A DNA stretch of 64,000 bases. It comes from Maribacter litoralis (GTDB taxonomy: Bacteria; Bacteroidota; Bacteroidia; Flavobacteriales; Flavobacteriaceae). Positions within the stretch are counted from its first letter, which is position 1, and each line of letters begins with the position of its first letter. A program made the position numbers and the translations under genes. The notes below the pieces were generated by a model. It was not told where the DNA came from. It saw only the letters and a program-made list of their open reading frames with translations, and did not search any database. The stretch is taken from contig NZ_QCZD01000002.1 of assembly GCF_003075045.1 (NCBI RefSeq), positions 744,001 to 808,000 on the forward strand, in the 5' to 3' direction. Shown here one piece after another: positions 19,166-27,404 of this stretch.

Positions 19166-20404
19166 TTATTTCACTTTTGCCGTTTCTTTAACAGCGAACA
19201 AATCTTTAACATCTACTTGGTTGCGAATTAAATCGTCAAAAGTTTCTCTTTCACGTATAAGAATTGCTTTGCCGTTGTGCCATAGAACCTCTGGCGGTCT
19301 AAATCTTGAATTGTAGTTACTTGCCATGGTAAAGCAATATGCACCTGCATTTCTAAAGCACAGAATATCACCTTCTGTAATTTCGTTTATTCTCTTATTA
19401 CTGGCAAATGTATCTGTCTCACAGATATAACCAACAACAGAGTAGTAACGCTCTCTACCACTTGGGTTAGAAATGTTTTTTATAGTGTGCGTAGCGCCAT
19501 AAAGCATAGGTCTGATCAAATGATTAAACCCTGTGTTTATACTGGCAAATACAGTAGATGTTGTTTGTTTAACGACATTCACTTTTGTAAGGAATACACC
19601 AGCTTCACTAACTAAGAATTTACCAGGCTCAAAGGCAAGGGTTAAATCTTTACCGTATTCTTTACAGAATTCGTTGAAGCGTTTGCTTAATTTTTTACCA
19701 AGTTCTTCAACATTGGTCTCTATATCACCTTCTTTATAAGGTACTTTGAATCCGCTACCGAAATCAATGAAATCTAAATTTTTGAAATTACGTGCGGTTT
19801 CAAATAGAATTTCAGAAGCATATAAGAATACATCGATATCTAAAATATCGCTACCGGTATGCATATGTATACCGTTAATATTCATTTTCGTCAATTCAAC
19901 GATACGAAGCAAGTGCGGAATTTGATGAATACTGATTCCGAATTTAGAATCTATATGTCCTACAGATATATTAGAATTACCACCTGCCATAACATGCGGA
20001 TTAATTCTAATACAAACAGGGATGTTTGGATGCTTACTACCAAATTGCTCTAATATAGACAGGTTGTCAATATTTATTCTAACGCCTAATTTGGCGGCTT
20101 CCTCAATCTCTTCTAAAGAAACTCCGTTTGGGGTAAATATGATACTTTCCGGTTTAAAACCAGCCAACAGACCTAATTGTACCTCTTGTATAGATACAGT
20201 GTCCAAGCCACTGCCAAGACTGTTCATTAATCTAAGAACAGTAATATTAGAAAGTGCTTTGGCTGCGTAATTAAGTTTCAATTTCTTTACTGAACCAAAA
20301 GCATTGGTCAATCTATTAAACTGTGAAACTATTTTTTCCGAGTCATAAACATACACCGGATCACCGTAGGTTTTTGCAATCTGCAATAAATCCTCATTTC
20401 TCAT
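19166..20404 (-). CDS. lysA: Diaminopimelate decarboxylase
   Basis: This is a 412-residue fold-type III PLP enzyme of the ordinary LysA length. The PLP lysine lies in LNYAAKALSN (about residue 48). SVGHIDSKFGI (about 150), MHTGSDILD, the phosphate-binding DFGSGFKVPY (about 215), FEPGKFLV (about 255) and the C-terminal CETDTFASN and RNAGAYCFTM segments are all present, with the CxxD catalytic pair intact. It decarboxylates meso-diaminopimelate to lysine, the last step of the pathway that also uses dapD at 58 kb. A variant -7 element TAAATTCG lies at 20421-20428. Confidence 0.95.
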   Translation of the reverse strand: MRNEDLLQIAKTYGDPVYVYDSEKIVSQFNRLTNAFGSVKKLKLNYAAKALSNITVLRLMNSLGSGLDTVSIQEVQLGLLAGFKPESIIFTPNGVSLEEIEEAAKLGVRINIDNLSILEQFGSKHPNIPVCIRINPHVMAGGNSNISVGHIDSKFGISIHQIPHLLRIVELTKMNINGIHMHTGSDILDIDVFLYASEILFETARNFKNLDFIDFGSGFKVPYKEGDIETNVEELGKKLSKRFNEFCKEYGKDLTLAFEPGKFLVSEAGVFLTKVNVVKQTTSTVFASINTGFNHLIRPMLYGATHTIKNISNPSGRERYYSVVGYICETDTFASNKRINEITEGDILCFRNAGAYCFTMASNYNSRFRPPEVLWHNGKAILIRERETFDDLIRNQVDVKDLFAVKETAKVK

Positions 20405-20420
20405 ATGAACAATTTTTATG

Positions 20421-20428
20421 CGAATTTA
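20421..20428 (-). promoter_or_regulatory. Possible lysA -7 element TAAATTCG
   Basis: The reverse strand reads TAAATTCG, one base from TAnnTTTG, 16 bases before the lysA start codon. Confidence 0.4.
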
Positions 20429-20536
20429 CTTTTCTAAATGTATAAGTACAAAAAATAATAACAAAAGTTATGAAAAATAACAAATTGTGATATTTGAAAC
20501 ATTATTATCGAATCGTATTTTTTGGCACAACGTTAA

Positions 20537-20544
20537 TACCTTTG
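20537..20544 (+). promoter_or_regulatory. -7 element TACCTTTG of the LON-domain gene
   Basis: TACCTTTG is an exact TAnnTTTG match, 13 bases before the ATG, so the leader is short. Confidence 0.6.
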
Positions 20545-20557
20545 TACTTTTAGTCAT

Positions 20558-21196
20558 ATGAAACTACCATTATTACCATTACAGTCAATATTTTTTCCGG
20601 GTGAAACCGTGCCACTACATATCTTTGAAGAGCGTTATAAGCAATTGATAAATGATTGCAGAAACGAGGCTATTACATTTGGCATACCTGTGTTCATAAA
20701 CAATAAAATGGAGTATGGTGTAGAAGTTCAGTTGGTAGAAGTGGTAACTACTTATGAAACCGGAGAAATGGATGTAGTATGCGTGGCACGGCAAGTTTTT
20801 AAACTACTGGCATTTGATAATATTATGGAAAACAAATTGTATGCCGGCGGTATTGTAAAGTTGATGGAATACGATTATGAAGCATCCGAAGAAAAAAAGC
20901 AAACGATTATAAATGGTATAGAACAGTTATACGCTATAATGGAGGTGCCATATACCAAATTGAACGTAAAAGAGTTCAATAGTTTTACTTTGGCCCATAA
21001 AATCGGACTATCGTTTGAGCAAGAGTACCAACTATTACAGATACCTACAGAAAATGATCGATTAAATTTTATAGGGTTACATTTAACTTCTACAATTACG
21101 GTTTTATCTGAAGTAGAACGTACCAAAAAGATTATTGAGCTTAATGGACACTTTAAAAATTTCGACCCTTTAGATTTTAAGGATATTGAAATTTAA
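20558..21196 (+). CDS. LON substrate-binding domain protein
   Basis: The 212-residue protein is only the N-terminal substrate-binding domain of Lon: LPLLPLQSIFFPGETVPLHIFEERY at the start gives the beta-barrel opening, FGIPVF and VVCVARQVFKLL follow, and the C-terminal part is helical. There is no ATPase or protease domain, as in the stand-alone 'LON peptidase substrate-binding domain' family found across bacteria. Its role is not established; it may be an adaptor or binding protein. It is divergent from lysA and upstream of sucC, which has its own promoter. Confidence 0.88.
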   Translation: MKLPLLPLQSIFFPGETVPLHIFEERYKQLINDCRNEAITFGIPVFINNKMEYGVEVQLVEVVTTYETGEMDVVCVARQVFKLLAFDNIMENKLYAGGIVKLMEYDYEASEEKKQTIINGIEQLYAIMEVPYTKLNVKEFNSFTLAHKIGLSFEQEYQLLQIPTENDRLNFIGLHLTSTITVLSEVERTKKIIELNGHFKNFDPLDFKDIEI

Positions 21197-21314
21197 AATG
21201 ATGAACGAAAGAAAAATTCAATTCATTTTTAAGTGTTTTGTGTTTTTATAAGGTTAATTATAATAGTTATCCTAATTAATCCTCAGTATTTTTAGATTAT
21301 TACTTCCTGTTTCC

Positions 21315-21322
21315 TATTTTTG
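21315..21322 (+). promoter_or_regulatory. sucC -7 element TATTTTTG
   Basis: TATTTTTG followed by C is an exact TAnnTTTG match 26 bases before the sucC ATG. Confidence 0.65.
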
Positions 21323-21348
21323 CTTAACAATTAAAATTCACCGAATAT

Positions 21349-22542
21349 ATGAACCTTCACGAATATCAAGGAAAAGAGATATTAGCAAGTTTTGGGGTGC
21401 GCATCCAAAGAGGAATAGTTGCCCAAAATGCAAAAGAGGCTGTTGAGGCTGCAAAGCAATTAACTGCTGAAACCGGAACTGGATGGCACGTTATTAAAGC
21501 ACAAGTACACGCAGGTGGTCGTGGTAAAGGTGGTGGTGTAAAATTAGCCAAGAACCTTAAAGAGGTAGAAGAAATAGCAAACCAAATTATTGGTATGAAC
21601 TTGATTACACCGCAAACTTCTGCGGAAGGTAAAAAAGTACACCAAGTATTGGTTGCTGAAGATGTTTACTACCCAGGCGAAAGTGAAACTAGTGAGTTTT
21701 ACATGTCCGTTCTATTAAATAGAGCTACAGGTAAGAATATGATTATGTACTCCACAGAAGGAGGTATGGATATTGAAGAGGTTGCAGAAAGTACACCACA
21801 TTTAATATTTACGGAAGAAATTGATCCAGCAACAGGACTTCTAGGTTTTCAGGCAAGAAAAATTGCTTTTAACCTTGGTCTATCTGGTACTGCATTCAAA
21901 GAAATGACAAAATTTGTTGCTTCTTTATATAAAGCATACGTTGAAAGTGATTCAAGTATGTTCGAAATTAACCCTGTGTTAAAAACGTCTGATGATTTAA
22001 TCATGGCTGTTGATGCTAAGGTTTCTATTGATGATAATGCATTATACCGTAGAAAGCAGTATGCTGAAATGCGCGACCTTAGAGAAGAGAACGCTATTGA
22101 AGTTGAGGCGAGAGAAGTTGGTCTTAACTATGTAGATCTTGATGGCAATGTTGGTTGTATGGTAAACGGTGCAGGTCTTGCAATGGCAACTATGGATTTG
22201 ATTAAGATGGCAGGTGGTGAGCCAGCTAACTTCTTAGATGTTGGTGGAACCGCAGATGCAAAAAGAGTAGAAGAGGCTTTTAGAATTATTCTTAAAGACC
22301 CTAATGTGAAAGCAATTCTTATTAACATATTCGGTGGTATCGTTCGTTGTGATCGTGTTGCACAAGGTGTTGTAGATGCTTATAAGAATATGGGCGACGC
22401 TATGCAGGTGCCAATTATAGTTAGATTACAAGGTACTAATGCTGAAATGGCAAAAGAGATAATAGACAATTCTGGATTGGCAGTAGAATCTGCTGTACAG
22501 TTCCAAGAAGCTGCAGATAAGGTAAAAGCTGTATTGGCTTAA
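21349..22542 (+). CDS. sucC: Succinyl-CoA ligase (ADP-forming) beta subunit
   Basis: The 397-residue protein has an ATP-grasp domain (MNLHEYQGKEILASFGV at the start, KAQVHAGGRGKGGGVK at about 46-61, MFEINPVL with a Mg ligand near 205) and a C-terminal ligase domain (NFLDVGGTAD about 300, NIFGGIVRCD about 330). It pairs with SucD to make ATP or GTP from succinyl-CoA in the TCA cycle. sucD is not next to it in this window, which is usual in Bacteroidota. A terminator hairpin follows at 22566-22593, so it is monocistronic. Confidence 0.96.
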   Translation: MNLHEYQGKEILASFGVRIQRGIVAQNAKEAVEAAKQLTAETGTGWHVIKAQVHAGGRGKGGGVKLAKNLKEVEEIANQIIGMNLITPQTSAEGKKVHQVLVAEDVYYPGESETSEFYMSVLLNRATGKNMIMYSTEGGMDIEEVAESTPHLIFTEEIDPATGLLGFQARKIAFNLGLSGTAFKEMTKFVASLYKAYVESDSSMFEINPVLKTSDDLIMAVDAKVSIDDNALYRRKQYAEMRDLREENAIEVEAREVGLNYVDLDGNVGCMVNGAGLAMATMDLIKMAGGEPANFLDVGGTADAKRVEEAFRIILKDPNVKAILINIFGGIVRCDRVAQGVVDAYKNMGDAMQVPIIVRLQGTNAEMAKEIIDNSGLAVESAVQFQEAADKVKAVLA

Positions 22543-22565
22543 ATCATCTTTATTATAAGTTTAAG

Positions 22566-22593
22566 GACCATTCCATTGGAATGGTCTTTTTTT
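22566..22593 (+). terminator. Terminator after sucC
   Basis: A 9-bp stem GACCATTCC/GGAATGGTC with a 3-base loop, followed by seven T residues. Confidence 0.9.
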
Positions 22594-22664
22594 ATGCGTT
22601 ATTTTCAGTTAAACGTTTTTGATAAAAATATACTAACAGCGCCATATAGATGAATATTTTATTA

Positions 22665-22690
22665 AATTAATATTAAATAGATGTTAAAAT
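22665..22690 (+). repeat. Upstream element, copy 1 (before first 111-residue paralogue)
   Basis: This 26-base AT-rich block matches 23344-23369 at 24 of 26 positions. It lies about 82 bases before the ATG of the 22773 gene. Its partner lies about 106 bases before the paralogue, so the gene and its control DNA appear to have duplicated together. Confidence 0.6.
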
Positions 22691-22772
22691 TATTATATTC
22701 CTAATTATTATGGTTAATTTTATTATATGTTTAATAAATCTTATTTAAGTCAAATTATTAAAAATATATAAT

Positions 22773-23108
22773 ATGAAAAATTTAAAACTATTATTGGTTT
22801 TTGTTTTTGCTCTTGGAATAGGTACTGTTACGGCTCATGAAAAGGTGAACAATGAAGACAAAGGAGCTAAATGGATCACTACTCAGATTTATGAGATGTT
22901 GGCCGATGAAGAAATTCCCGATCAAATTAGAGGAGCAAGGGCCGAGATTAAAATTGCTTTGGCAGATGATGGTGTATATAGATTGTTATCTGTTAAAACC
23001 AACAATAAACATTTAAAGGATTTTATCAAGACAGGAATTGATTTTGAAAATCTTGAACCGGGAGATAAGGATTTAGTGTATGTTGTTCCTATTGAAATAG
23101 CGGAGTAA
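22773..23108 (+). CDS. Small secreted protein, tandem paralogue A
   Basis: I do not recognise a named family. The 111-residue product has a signal peptide (KNLKLLLVFVFALGIGTVTA, about residues 2-21) and an 85-90-residue mature domain predicted as alpha followed by beta: TTQIYEMLADEEI, then AEIKIALADDGVYRLLSV, a short helix and a final VYVVPIEIA strand. The same layout and length recur in the 23476 gene (for example QIxEML and LLSVxT versus VLSVHT). The beta pattern, with a D-G turn between strands and a V-P strand at the end, recalls TonB C-terminal-like folds, but this is weak inference. Terminator at 23136. Confidence 0.7.
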   Translation: MKNLKLLLVFVFALGIGTVTAHEKVNNEDKGAKWITTQIYEMLADEEIPDQIRGARAEIKIALADDGVYRLLSVKTNNKHLKDFIKTGIDFENLEPGDKDLVYVVPIEIAE

Positions 23109-23135
23109 TACTACACATTTATCTAGACTTAAAGA

Positions 23136-23164
23136 AAGAACGCTTATATGGCGTTCTTTTTTTG
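23136..23164 (+). terminator. Terminator after paralogue A
   Basis: An 8-bp stem AAGAACGC/GCGTTCTT with a 7-base loop and a T tract. The remaining ~310 bases to the next gene are AT-rich, with the repeated element at 23344-23369 and the palindrome at 23443-23459; I see no gene there. Confidence 0.85.
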
Positions 23165-23343
23165 TGGATTTAGGTATCCTTATTTTATCGATATGATATT
23201 TATTGTATGCTTAAATTTAAATAAACGTAATCTAATCTATGTTTAATCTGTGGTTAATGTTACTTGATTGAAATAAAGGTTAAGACTTTAATTTCTTGTT
23301 TTTTGAACGATTTGAATTTCTAATTTTGAGGTGTAAATTGAGG

Positions 23344-23369
23344 AATTAATATTAAAGAGATGTTAAAAG
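23344..23369 (+). repeat. Upstream element, copy 2 (before second 111-residue paralogue)
   Basis: 24 of 26 bases match 22665-22690; the differences are single bases at the 14th and last positions. Confidence 0.6.
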
Positions 23370-23442
23370 TAAATCAAATTGTAACATTATCATTTTTCAG
23401 TCGTCTTTTTAGTAATTCATCATCAATCAATTATTAATCATG

Positions 23443-23459
23443 CTTCAGATCATCTGAAG
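23443..23459. promoter_or_regulatory. Perfect 17-bp palindrome before paralogue B
   Basis: CTTCAGAT-C-ATCTGAAG is a perfect inverted repeat with a single central base, ending 16 bases before the ATG at 23476. It could be an operator for a dimeric repressor or a leader hairpin. No equivalent lies in front of paralogue A. Confidence 0.5.
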
Positions 23460-23475
23460 TAAAAAACAAAAAGTC

Positions 23476-23811
23476 ATGAGAAAATTAAGTTTAGTAGTCG
23501 TAGCTGCAATGCTACTTGCAACAGGTAATGTTTTAGCAAATGATGTAGCAGGTGAAAACCCTACAAAAAAATTATCTGTACAGATTTCAGAAATGTTATC
23601 AGAGAATAATTTTTCTGAAGAACATAACGATTTAACGGCCCAAGTACGTTTTACTTTAAATACAGATGGGGAAATCGTTGTATTGTCTGTACACACAGAG
23701 TTTGATAAAATGGAAAGTTTTGTCAAAGCTAAATTAAACTATCAAAAGGTTAATTTGGCAAATGTAGAGGAGGGTAAAGTGTATACTATTCCTGTGCGTG
23801 TTAAGGCATAA
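23476..23811 (+). CDS. Small secreted protein, tandem paralogue B
   Basis: This 111-residue protein has exactly the length of the 22773 product. A signal peptide (LSLVVVAAMLLATGNVLA) is followed by QISEMLSENNFSEEHND, ARVRF-like strand VRFTLNTDGEIVVLSV, a helix, and the closing VYTIPVRVKA strand. Residue identity to paralogue A is modest but the order of elements is the same, so an old duplication is likely. Function is unknown; the size and export suggest an abundant small envelope protein. It differs from A in having the 17-bp palindrome just upstream. Confidence 0.7.
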   Translation: MRKLSLVVVAAMLLATGNVLANDVAGENPTKKLSVQISEMLSENNFSEEHNDLTAQVRFTLNTDGEIVVLSVHTEFDKMESFVKAKLNYQKVNLANVEEGKVYTIPVRVKA

Positions 23812-23838
23812 CCAAATTTTGGAAATGCTTTTTAAAAA

Positions 23839-23874
23839 ATCTTGATACATAGAGATGTATCAAGATTTTTTTTT
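23839..23874. terminator. Terminator between paralogue B and DUF1456 gene
   Basis: A 10-bp stem CTTGATACAT/ATGTATCAAG with an AGAG loop is followed by ten T residues. The stop codon of the convergent DUF1456 gene lies inside the hairpin. Confidence 0.9.
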
Positions 23875-24237
23875 GTTTTTATATTTTACAGAATCAATAG
23901 CAGTATCAACCTTTTTCATCTGTTTTGCTTTAAAATCGTTCTTTTCAGAATTTCTTGTCGCTGGTTTAGAGGTTGACTTTGCCATGGCTAATAAAACTTC
24001 ACCTGGTATTTTAGGGTTATCTCTAGTGCCTCGTAAGTGAATAACCAAACCGTTTAAGAAATTACGCAATACTTGATCACCGCACTCCATATAATTAGGG
24101 TGATCTTCTTTTCTGAAAAATGCCCCTAACTCACTTTTAGAAATTTTAAAATCTACAAGTTGTAGAATATCTACAATATCATCATCCCTAAATTTTAGGG
24201 CTACTCTTAATTTTTTAAAAATATCATTATTGGTCAT
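23860..24237 (-). CDS. DUF1456 family protein (YehS-like)
   Basis: The 125-residue protein contains two related helical blocks of DUF1456 (PF07308): NNDIFKKLRVALKFRDDDIVDIL at 3-25 and QVLRNFLNGLVIHLRG at about 55-70, with the KSELGAFFRKEDHPNY link that is strongly conserved in the family. The C-terminus is a Lys-rich tail. YehS-type proteins are cytoplasmic and their role is not established. The gene ends inside a terminator hairpin shared with paralogue B. Confidence 0.88.
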   Translation of the reverse strand: MTNNDIFKKLRVALKFRDDDIVDILQLVDFKISKSELGAFFRKEDHPNYMECGDQVLRNFLNGLVIHLRGTRDNPKIPGEVLLAMAKSTSKPATRNSEKNDFKAKQMKKVDTAIDSVKYKNKKKS

Positions 24238-24475
24238 ATCGCAATTTTATGCCTGCAAGGTATTATAAAAATATGAGGTGTTATCAATCATTCATATTAT
24301 TCATGTGCGAGCAGCTGTTGTCTTTTTAAGTATGCTGTTAGTTGAATGTATAAATATATATCTGGTTTTGGTAATCAAAAAAAACGTCACATCCATATGT
24401 TAACTTGGTCTATGGTATACTTTAGTCATAAAAATAAAGTTATAATATTATTATATAATTTATTTGAATATTCAT

Positions 24476-24877
24476 ATGCCTACTGAAAAAGAGAAGCTTA
24501 GTATTTTGTCGGAAATGATTTCGTTTGCTAAAGTAAACAACGAAATTAAGGATTCTGAATATGATTTCTTGTTTTCTGTGGCACAGCAATTACGGGTGAC
24601 CAAGAAAACTTTTGATAGTCTTTTTACTACAAATGTGGAGCATATAATACCCAAATCTCAATCAGACAGGCTTTTACAATTTCATAGGTTGGTTCTTTTA
24701 ATGAACGTAGATAATGAGCAAGAGGATGAAGAAGTGAATAAAATTTATGACATTGGTTTAAATATGGGGTTGCCGCCGGGAGCCATTCAGCAAGTTTTGA
24801 CTATTATGCATAAGTATCCTGATAAGATAGTGCCACCTGAAATTTTGATTGCAATCTTCAAGGCACATTACAATTAA
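24476..24877 (+). CDS. TerB-like helical protein
   Basis: I chose the ATG at 24476 (MPTEKEKLSIL); the TTG at 24464 would only add four residues. The 133-residue product is all helical: KLSILSEMISFAKVNNEIKDSEYDFL has the TerB-type acidic loop pattern, and the second half repeats it in DEEVNKIYDIGLNMGLPP. Such proteins are usually called TerB-like or, wrongly, 'excinuclease subunit B' in Flavobacteriaceae. There is no nuclease or helicase motif here. Function unknown. Its stop overlaps the 3' end of the convergent DUF2254 gene by 4 bases. Confidence 0.68.
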   Translation: MPTEKEKLSILSEMISFAKVNNEIKDSEYDFLFSVAQQLRVTKKTFDSLFTTNVEHIIPKSQSDRLLQFHRLVLLMNVDNEQEDEEVNKIYDIGLNMGLPPGAIQQVLTIMHKYPDKIVPPEILIAIFKAHYN

Positions 24878-26142
24878 GACCACGAGAAGTAATCGGTTTC
24901 TAATTGTTCATAATCTCTTTTATTCATAATATTAGCTTTAGCATCTTGTCTCAATTGAGTGATTTCTTTATCAAGAATGTTCAATTGGTCTGAGTGTATA
25001 ACATGTAATTTTAAAGTTTTAAGCATGTGCATTAACTTACGCATTACTGTAATATCATGCTTGCAGTACTGTCTATAAGTAGCCATAACATTATAAAGAA
25101 TTTCTGAAAACGTTGGGCATTTTTGACTTACCCAATTAAGCGAATCTTTATCCGTCAAATATTCGATGTCCTTTTTCTGCATAAGGTCAATAAATAAAGA
25201 GCTTAGGTAATCAATTGTGTTTAGGGCTGTTCCAGGGTCATTTATACCTGGTGACATTGCTTTAATTCCTATTTCTGAAATTTGCCTAAAACCATATATG
25301 TAATTCTCTCCAATGAGCTCTATATGACTAAAGAGCATTGTTTTTTCTAGTTTGTGTTTTAGATTGTTATCTATTGGTTTTTCAGTAAAAAAGCTTGTTG
25401 TTCCATCAATGATAAATTGTCCTTTGTGAAGAGGTATTTGAATTTTTAAAGCATTTTTTTCGCATAGTTCTAAAAGGTCATCTTTTAATAATCCATAGTA
25501 ATACCCTTCTTGGTTAATTTTATGTGCTTCCCAGTGTTCGGTTGATGGAAAGTCTAAATTTTTATTTTTTTGGTTTTCTATAATTGTGGCTAATTCAGAT
25601 TTAGTTCTGGCATGTATTGCTGTAAGTATGTTGCCAACTTGTATTGATTGGGAGATATGGTGGATAAAATAAATAAATGCTGCCAGGCAAAGAACTGTTA
25701 GTATAATGCCTATAAGAACTGAAAACCCTGGCGTTTGATATTCATTTTCGGTAGGTTCTATAGAGATCAATATGAAAATATTGTATAAAATGGTCGCAAT
25801 ATATAGCCCTAATACAATTTGATGTTTTTGGTCTGAAATAATACCTGGTAGCACTCTAGGTGAAAAATTGCTTGAAGCTTGATTAAGTAATACCATTACC
25901 ATTGAAAAACTGAACACGGTTAATGATATCAATCCGCCAATTAAAGTGCTTAGAATCGTTTTGGCCGTATCTGTGTCGTCGATTACCAGAAAAGGAGCGA
26001 CATCAATTAGAAAAGAGGAAATGTTGATGGATTCTAAATAGATCAGCAAAAAGGCCAATGCCAATCCTCCCAATGCAATTATGGAGGGAAAGAACGCAAT
26101 CTTAGATCGTATTTGTTTAAAAAAGTTTAGAAGTCTATCCAT
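24874..26142 (-). CDS. DUF2254 family membrane protein
   Basis: The 422-residue protein has four membrane segments in its first ~160 residues (about 18-38, 62-85, 108-128 and 138-160) and a soluble C-terminal region of ~260 residues. It fits DUF2254 (PF10011): the loop after the second membrane segment (NQASSNFSPRVLPGIISDQ) and the GIKAMSPGINDPGTALNTIDYL segment near 290 are the strongest conserved points. Function is not established; the membrane topology suggests an inner-membrane protein with a cytoplasmic or periplasmic domain. It is a single gene between the TerB-like and hsp20 genes. Confidence 0.87.
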   Translation of the reverse strand: MDRLLNFFKQIRSKIAFFPSIIALGGLALAFLLIYLESINISSFLIDVAPFLVIDDTDTAKTILSTLIGGLISLTVFSFSMVMVLLNQASSNFSPRVLPGIISDQKHQIVLGLYIATILYNIFILISIEPTENEYQTPGFSVLIGIILTVLCLAAFIYFIHHISQSIQVGNILTAIHARTKSELATIIENQKNKNLDFPSTEHWEAHKINQEGYYYGLLKDDLLELCEKNALKIQIPLHKGQFIIDGTTSFFTEKPIDNNLKHKLEKTMLFSHIELIGENYIYGFRQISEIGIKAMSPGINDPGTALNTIDYLSSLFIDLMQKKDIEYLTDKDSLNWVSQKCPTFSEILYNVMATYRQYCKHDITVMRKLMHMLKTLKLHVIHSDQLNILDKEITQLRQDAKANIMNKRDYEQLETDYFSWS

Positions 26143-26228
26143 GGATGAAAGTATGTCTTAAAACTAGTTTAAATGTCAGCCTTATTTGGACTGATTTGCG
26201 TAAATAACAAGCTCTTTTAGGTGTAAAT

Positions 26229-26273
26229 TGCCATTTTGACAGTGTTTTAGATATTAAAATTGCCAAAATGGCA
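26229..26273. promoter_or_regulatory. Twin 13-bp palindromic operators upstream of hsp20
   Basis: Two related palindromes, TGCCA-TTT-TGACA (26229-26241, one mismatched pair) and TGCCA-AAA-TGGCA (26261-26273, perfect), start exactly 32 bases apart, about three helical turns. They lie 75 bases before the hsp20 ATG and before its likely promoter region, so a dimeric regulator bound to both would sit on one face of the DNA. It is not the CIRCE sequence. Confidence 0.6.
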
Positions 26274-26347
26274 CTAAAATTCGTGTGGTACGTATTTTGT
26301 CCATTACTAATCGAATTTGTAAATCAAATAATTTAAAAAATATAGTT

Positions 26348-26773
26348 ATGAGTTTAGTAAAAAGAAATGACGTGTTGTTTCCGGCTTTAATGAATGAAAT
26401 ATTCAAGCCAGACTGGTTTGGCGGTATTGAAAACAATAGAGGTTCTGTACCGGCAGTAAATATTAGAGAAAGTGAAAAAGAGTATCACTTAGAACTTTTT
26501 GTACCAGGTAGAAGTAAAGAAGATTTTACCATTGAAATAGATGAAGCTGTTTTAACTATTTCATCTGAAGTTAAAAGTGAGAACGAAGAGGTGAATGATA
26601 ACTATACTAGAAAAGAGTTTAGCATTTCATCTTTCACACGATCATTTACTTTACCGGAAACAATTGCAACCGATAAAATCGATGCAACGTATGAAGGAGG
26701 AATTTTAAAATTCAATCTTCCTAAAAAAGAAGAGGCTTTGCCTAAGCCAAAAAGAATGATCGAATTAAAGTAG
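26348..26773 (+). CDS. Hsp20/alpha-crystallin small heat-shock protein
   Basis: I chose the ATG at 26348 (MSLVKRNDVLFPALMNEIF), which is the standard small-Hsp start, rather than an in-frame upstream start that would cover the operator-proximal leader. The 141-residue protein has a short N-terminal arm and an alpha-crystallin domain at about residues 38-135 (VNIRESEKEYHLELFVPG, the beta-5/7 segment TRKEFSISSFTRSFTLPE, and YEGGILKFNLPKKEE), closed by a short tail. It binds unfolding proteins in the cytoplasm without ATP. A terminator follows. Confidence 0.94.
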   Translation: MSLVKRNDVLFPALMNEIFKPDWFGGIENNRGSVPAVNIRESEKEYHLELFVPGRSKEDFTIEIDEAVLTISSEVKSENEEVNDNYTRKEFSISSFTRSFTLPETIATDKIDATYEGGILKFNLPKKEEALPKPKRMIELK

Positions 26774-26802
26774 TTTTTTAGGTTGGTTTGAGTTGTTTAG
26801 TT

Positions 26803-26833
26803 AAGTGCTTTGAGAAATCAAAGCACTTTTTTT
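26803..26833 (+). terminator. Terminator after hsp20
   Basis: An 11-bp stem AAGTGCTTTGA/TCAAAGCACTT with a GAAA loop and a T tract. Confidence 0.92.
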
Positions 26834-27404
26834 ATCGTTAGATTCTTTCGCTAAATCTCCTATCCATCTAAGATTGAAAAGATTTAAACATTATAATTTC
26901 TAGGTCTGTTATAAATGCTGATTAACTCATTTGGGGTTTTTAAAGCGGCAATTTTAATTCTTAGTATTGACTAAATTTAGGATTACAATCGGTGCGATAA
27001 TTCGTTGCGTTTTAAGGTTAGGGCAGGAGCTGTTATTAGATTTTTAAAGGTACTTGTGAAAATTATTTGTTGGAAATAAACACAAAATAAATTTTGAAAA
27101 TCTTTAACGGAAATTGATGAATTTACTTGAATTTCATAGTTTAAAAAAATACCGTAAATTCGTGATAATAGCACTAGGATTTGTACTTAATGGTTAAGCT
27201 GTAGTTTTATAACTATATTGAATTTCTACAAAGTTGAATTCTTCGCTATATTTCTTCTAAAATCACCTGTTTAATTCAATTGTACCTGTTTTAGTCTTGT
27301 CTAAAAAAATATGGTAAAAAACTAATTACCAGTTTTTTAATTGTATTTGAGTAAAGCTTTAATTTGTATTTTGAATATTTTATCTAAAAATTGATAGATA
27401 CAAT
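26834..27404. other. Long gene-poor stretch between hsp20 and uvrB
   Basis: About 570 AT-rich bases hold no protein that I can support. A 63-codon reverse-strand frame at 26983-27174 has no start context or recognisable composition. A perfect 9-bp hairpin TAAAAAACT/AGTTTTTTA (27315-27323 and 27331-27339), 66 bases past the uvrB stop, may be the uvrB terminator. The rest shows no tRNA-like or repeat structure; an unannotated small RNA cannot be excluded. Confidence 0.5.

Noticed and set aside
24476-24877. Reading the TerB-like protein as an excinuclease subunit
   Set aside because: No ATPase, helicase or nuclease motif; the real uvrB is at 27405-29393.
26983-27174. A 63-codon reverse-strand open frame in the hsp20-uvrB gap
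   Set aside because: No promoter, no plausible start context and no recognisable composition; it is probably random in AT-rich DNA.
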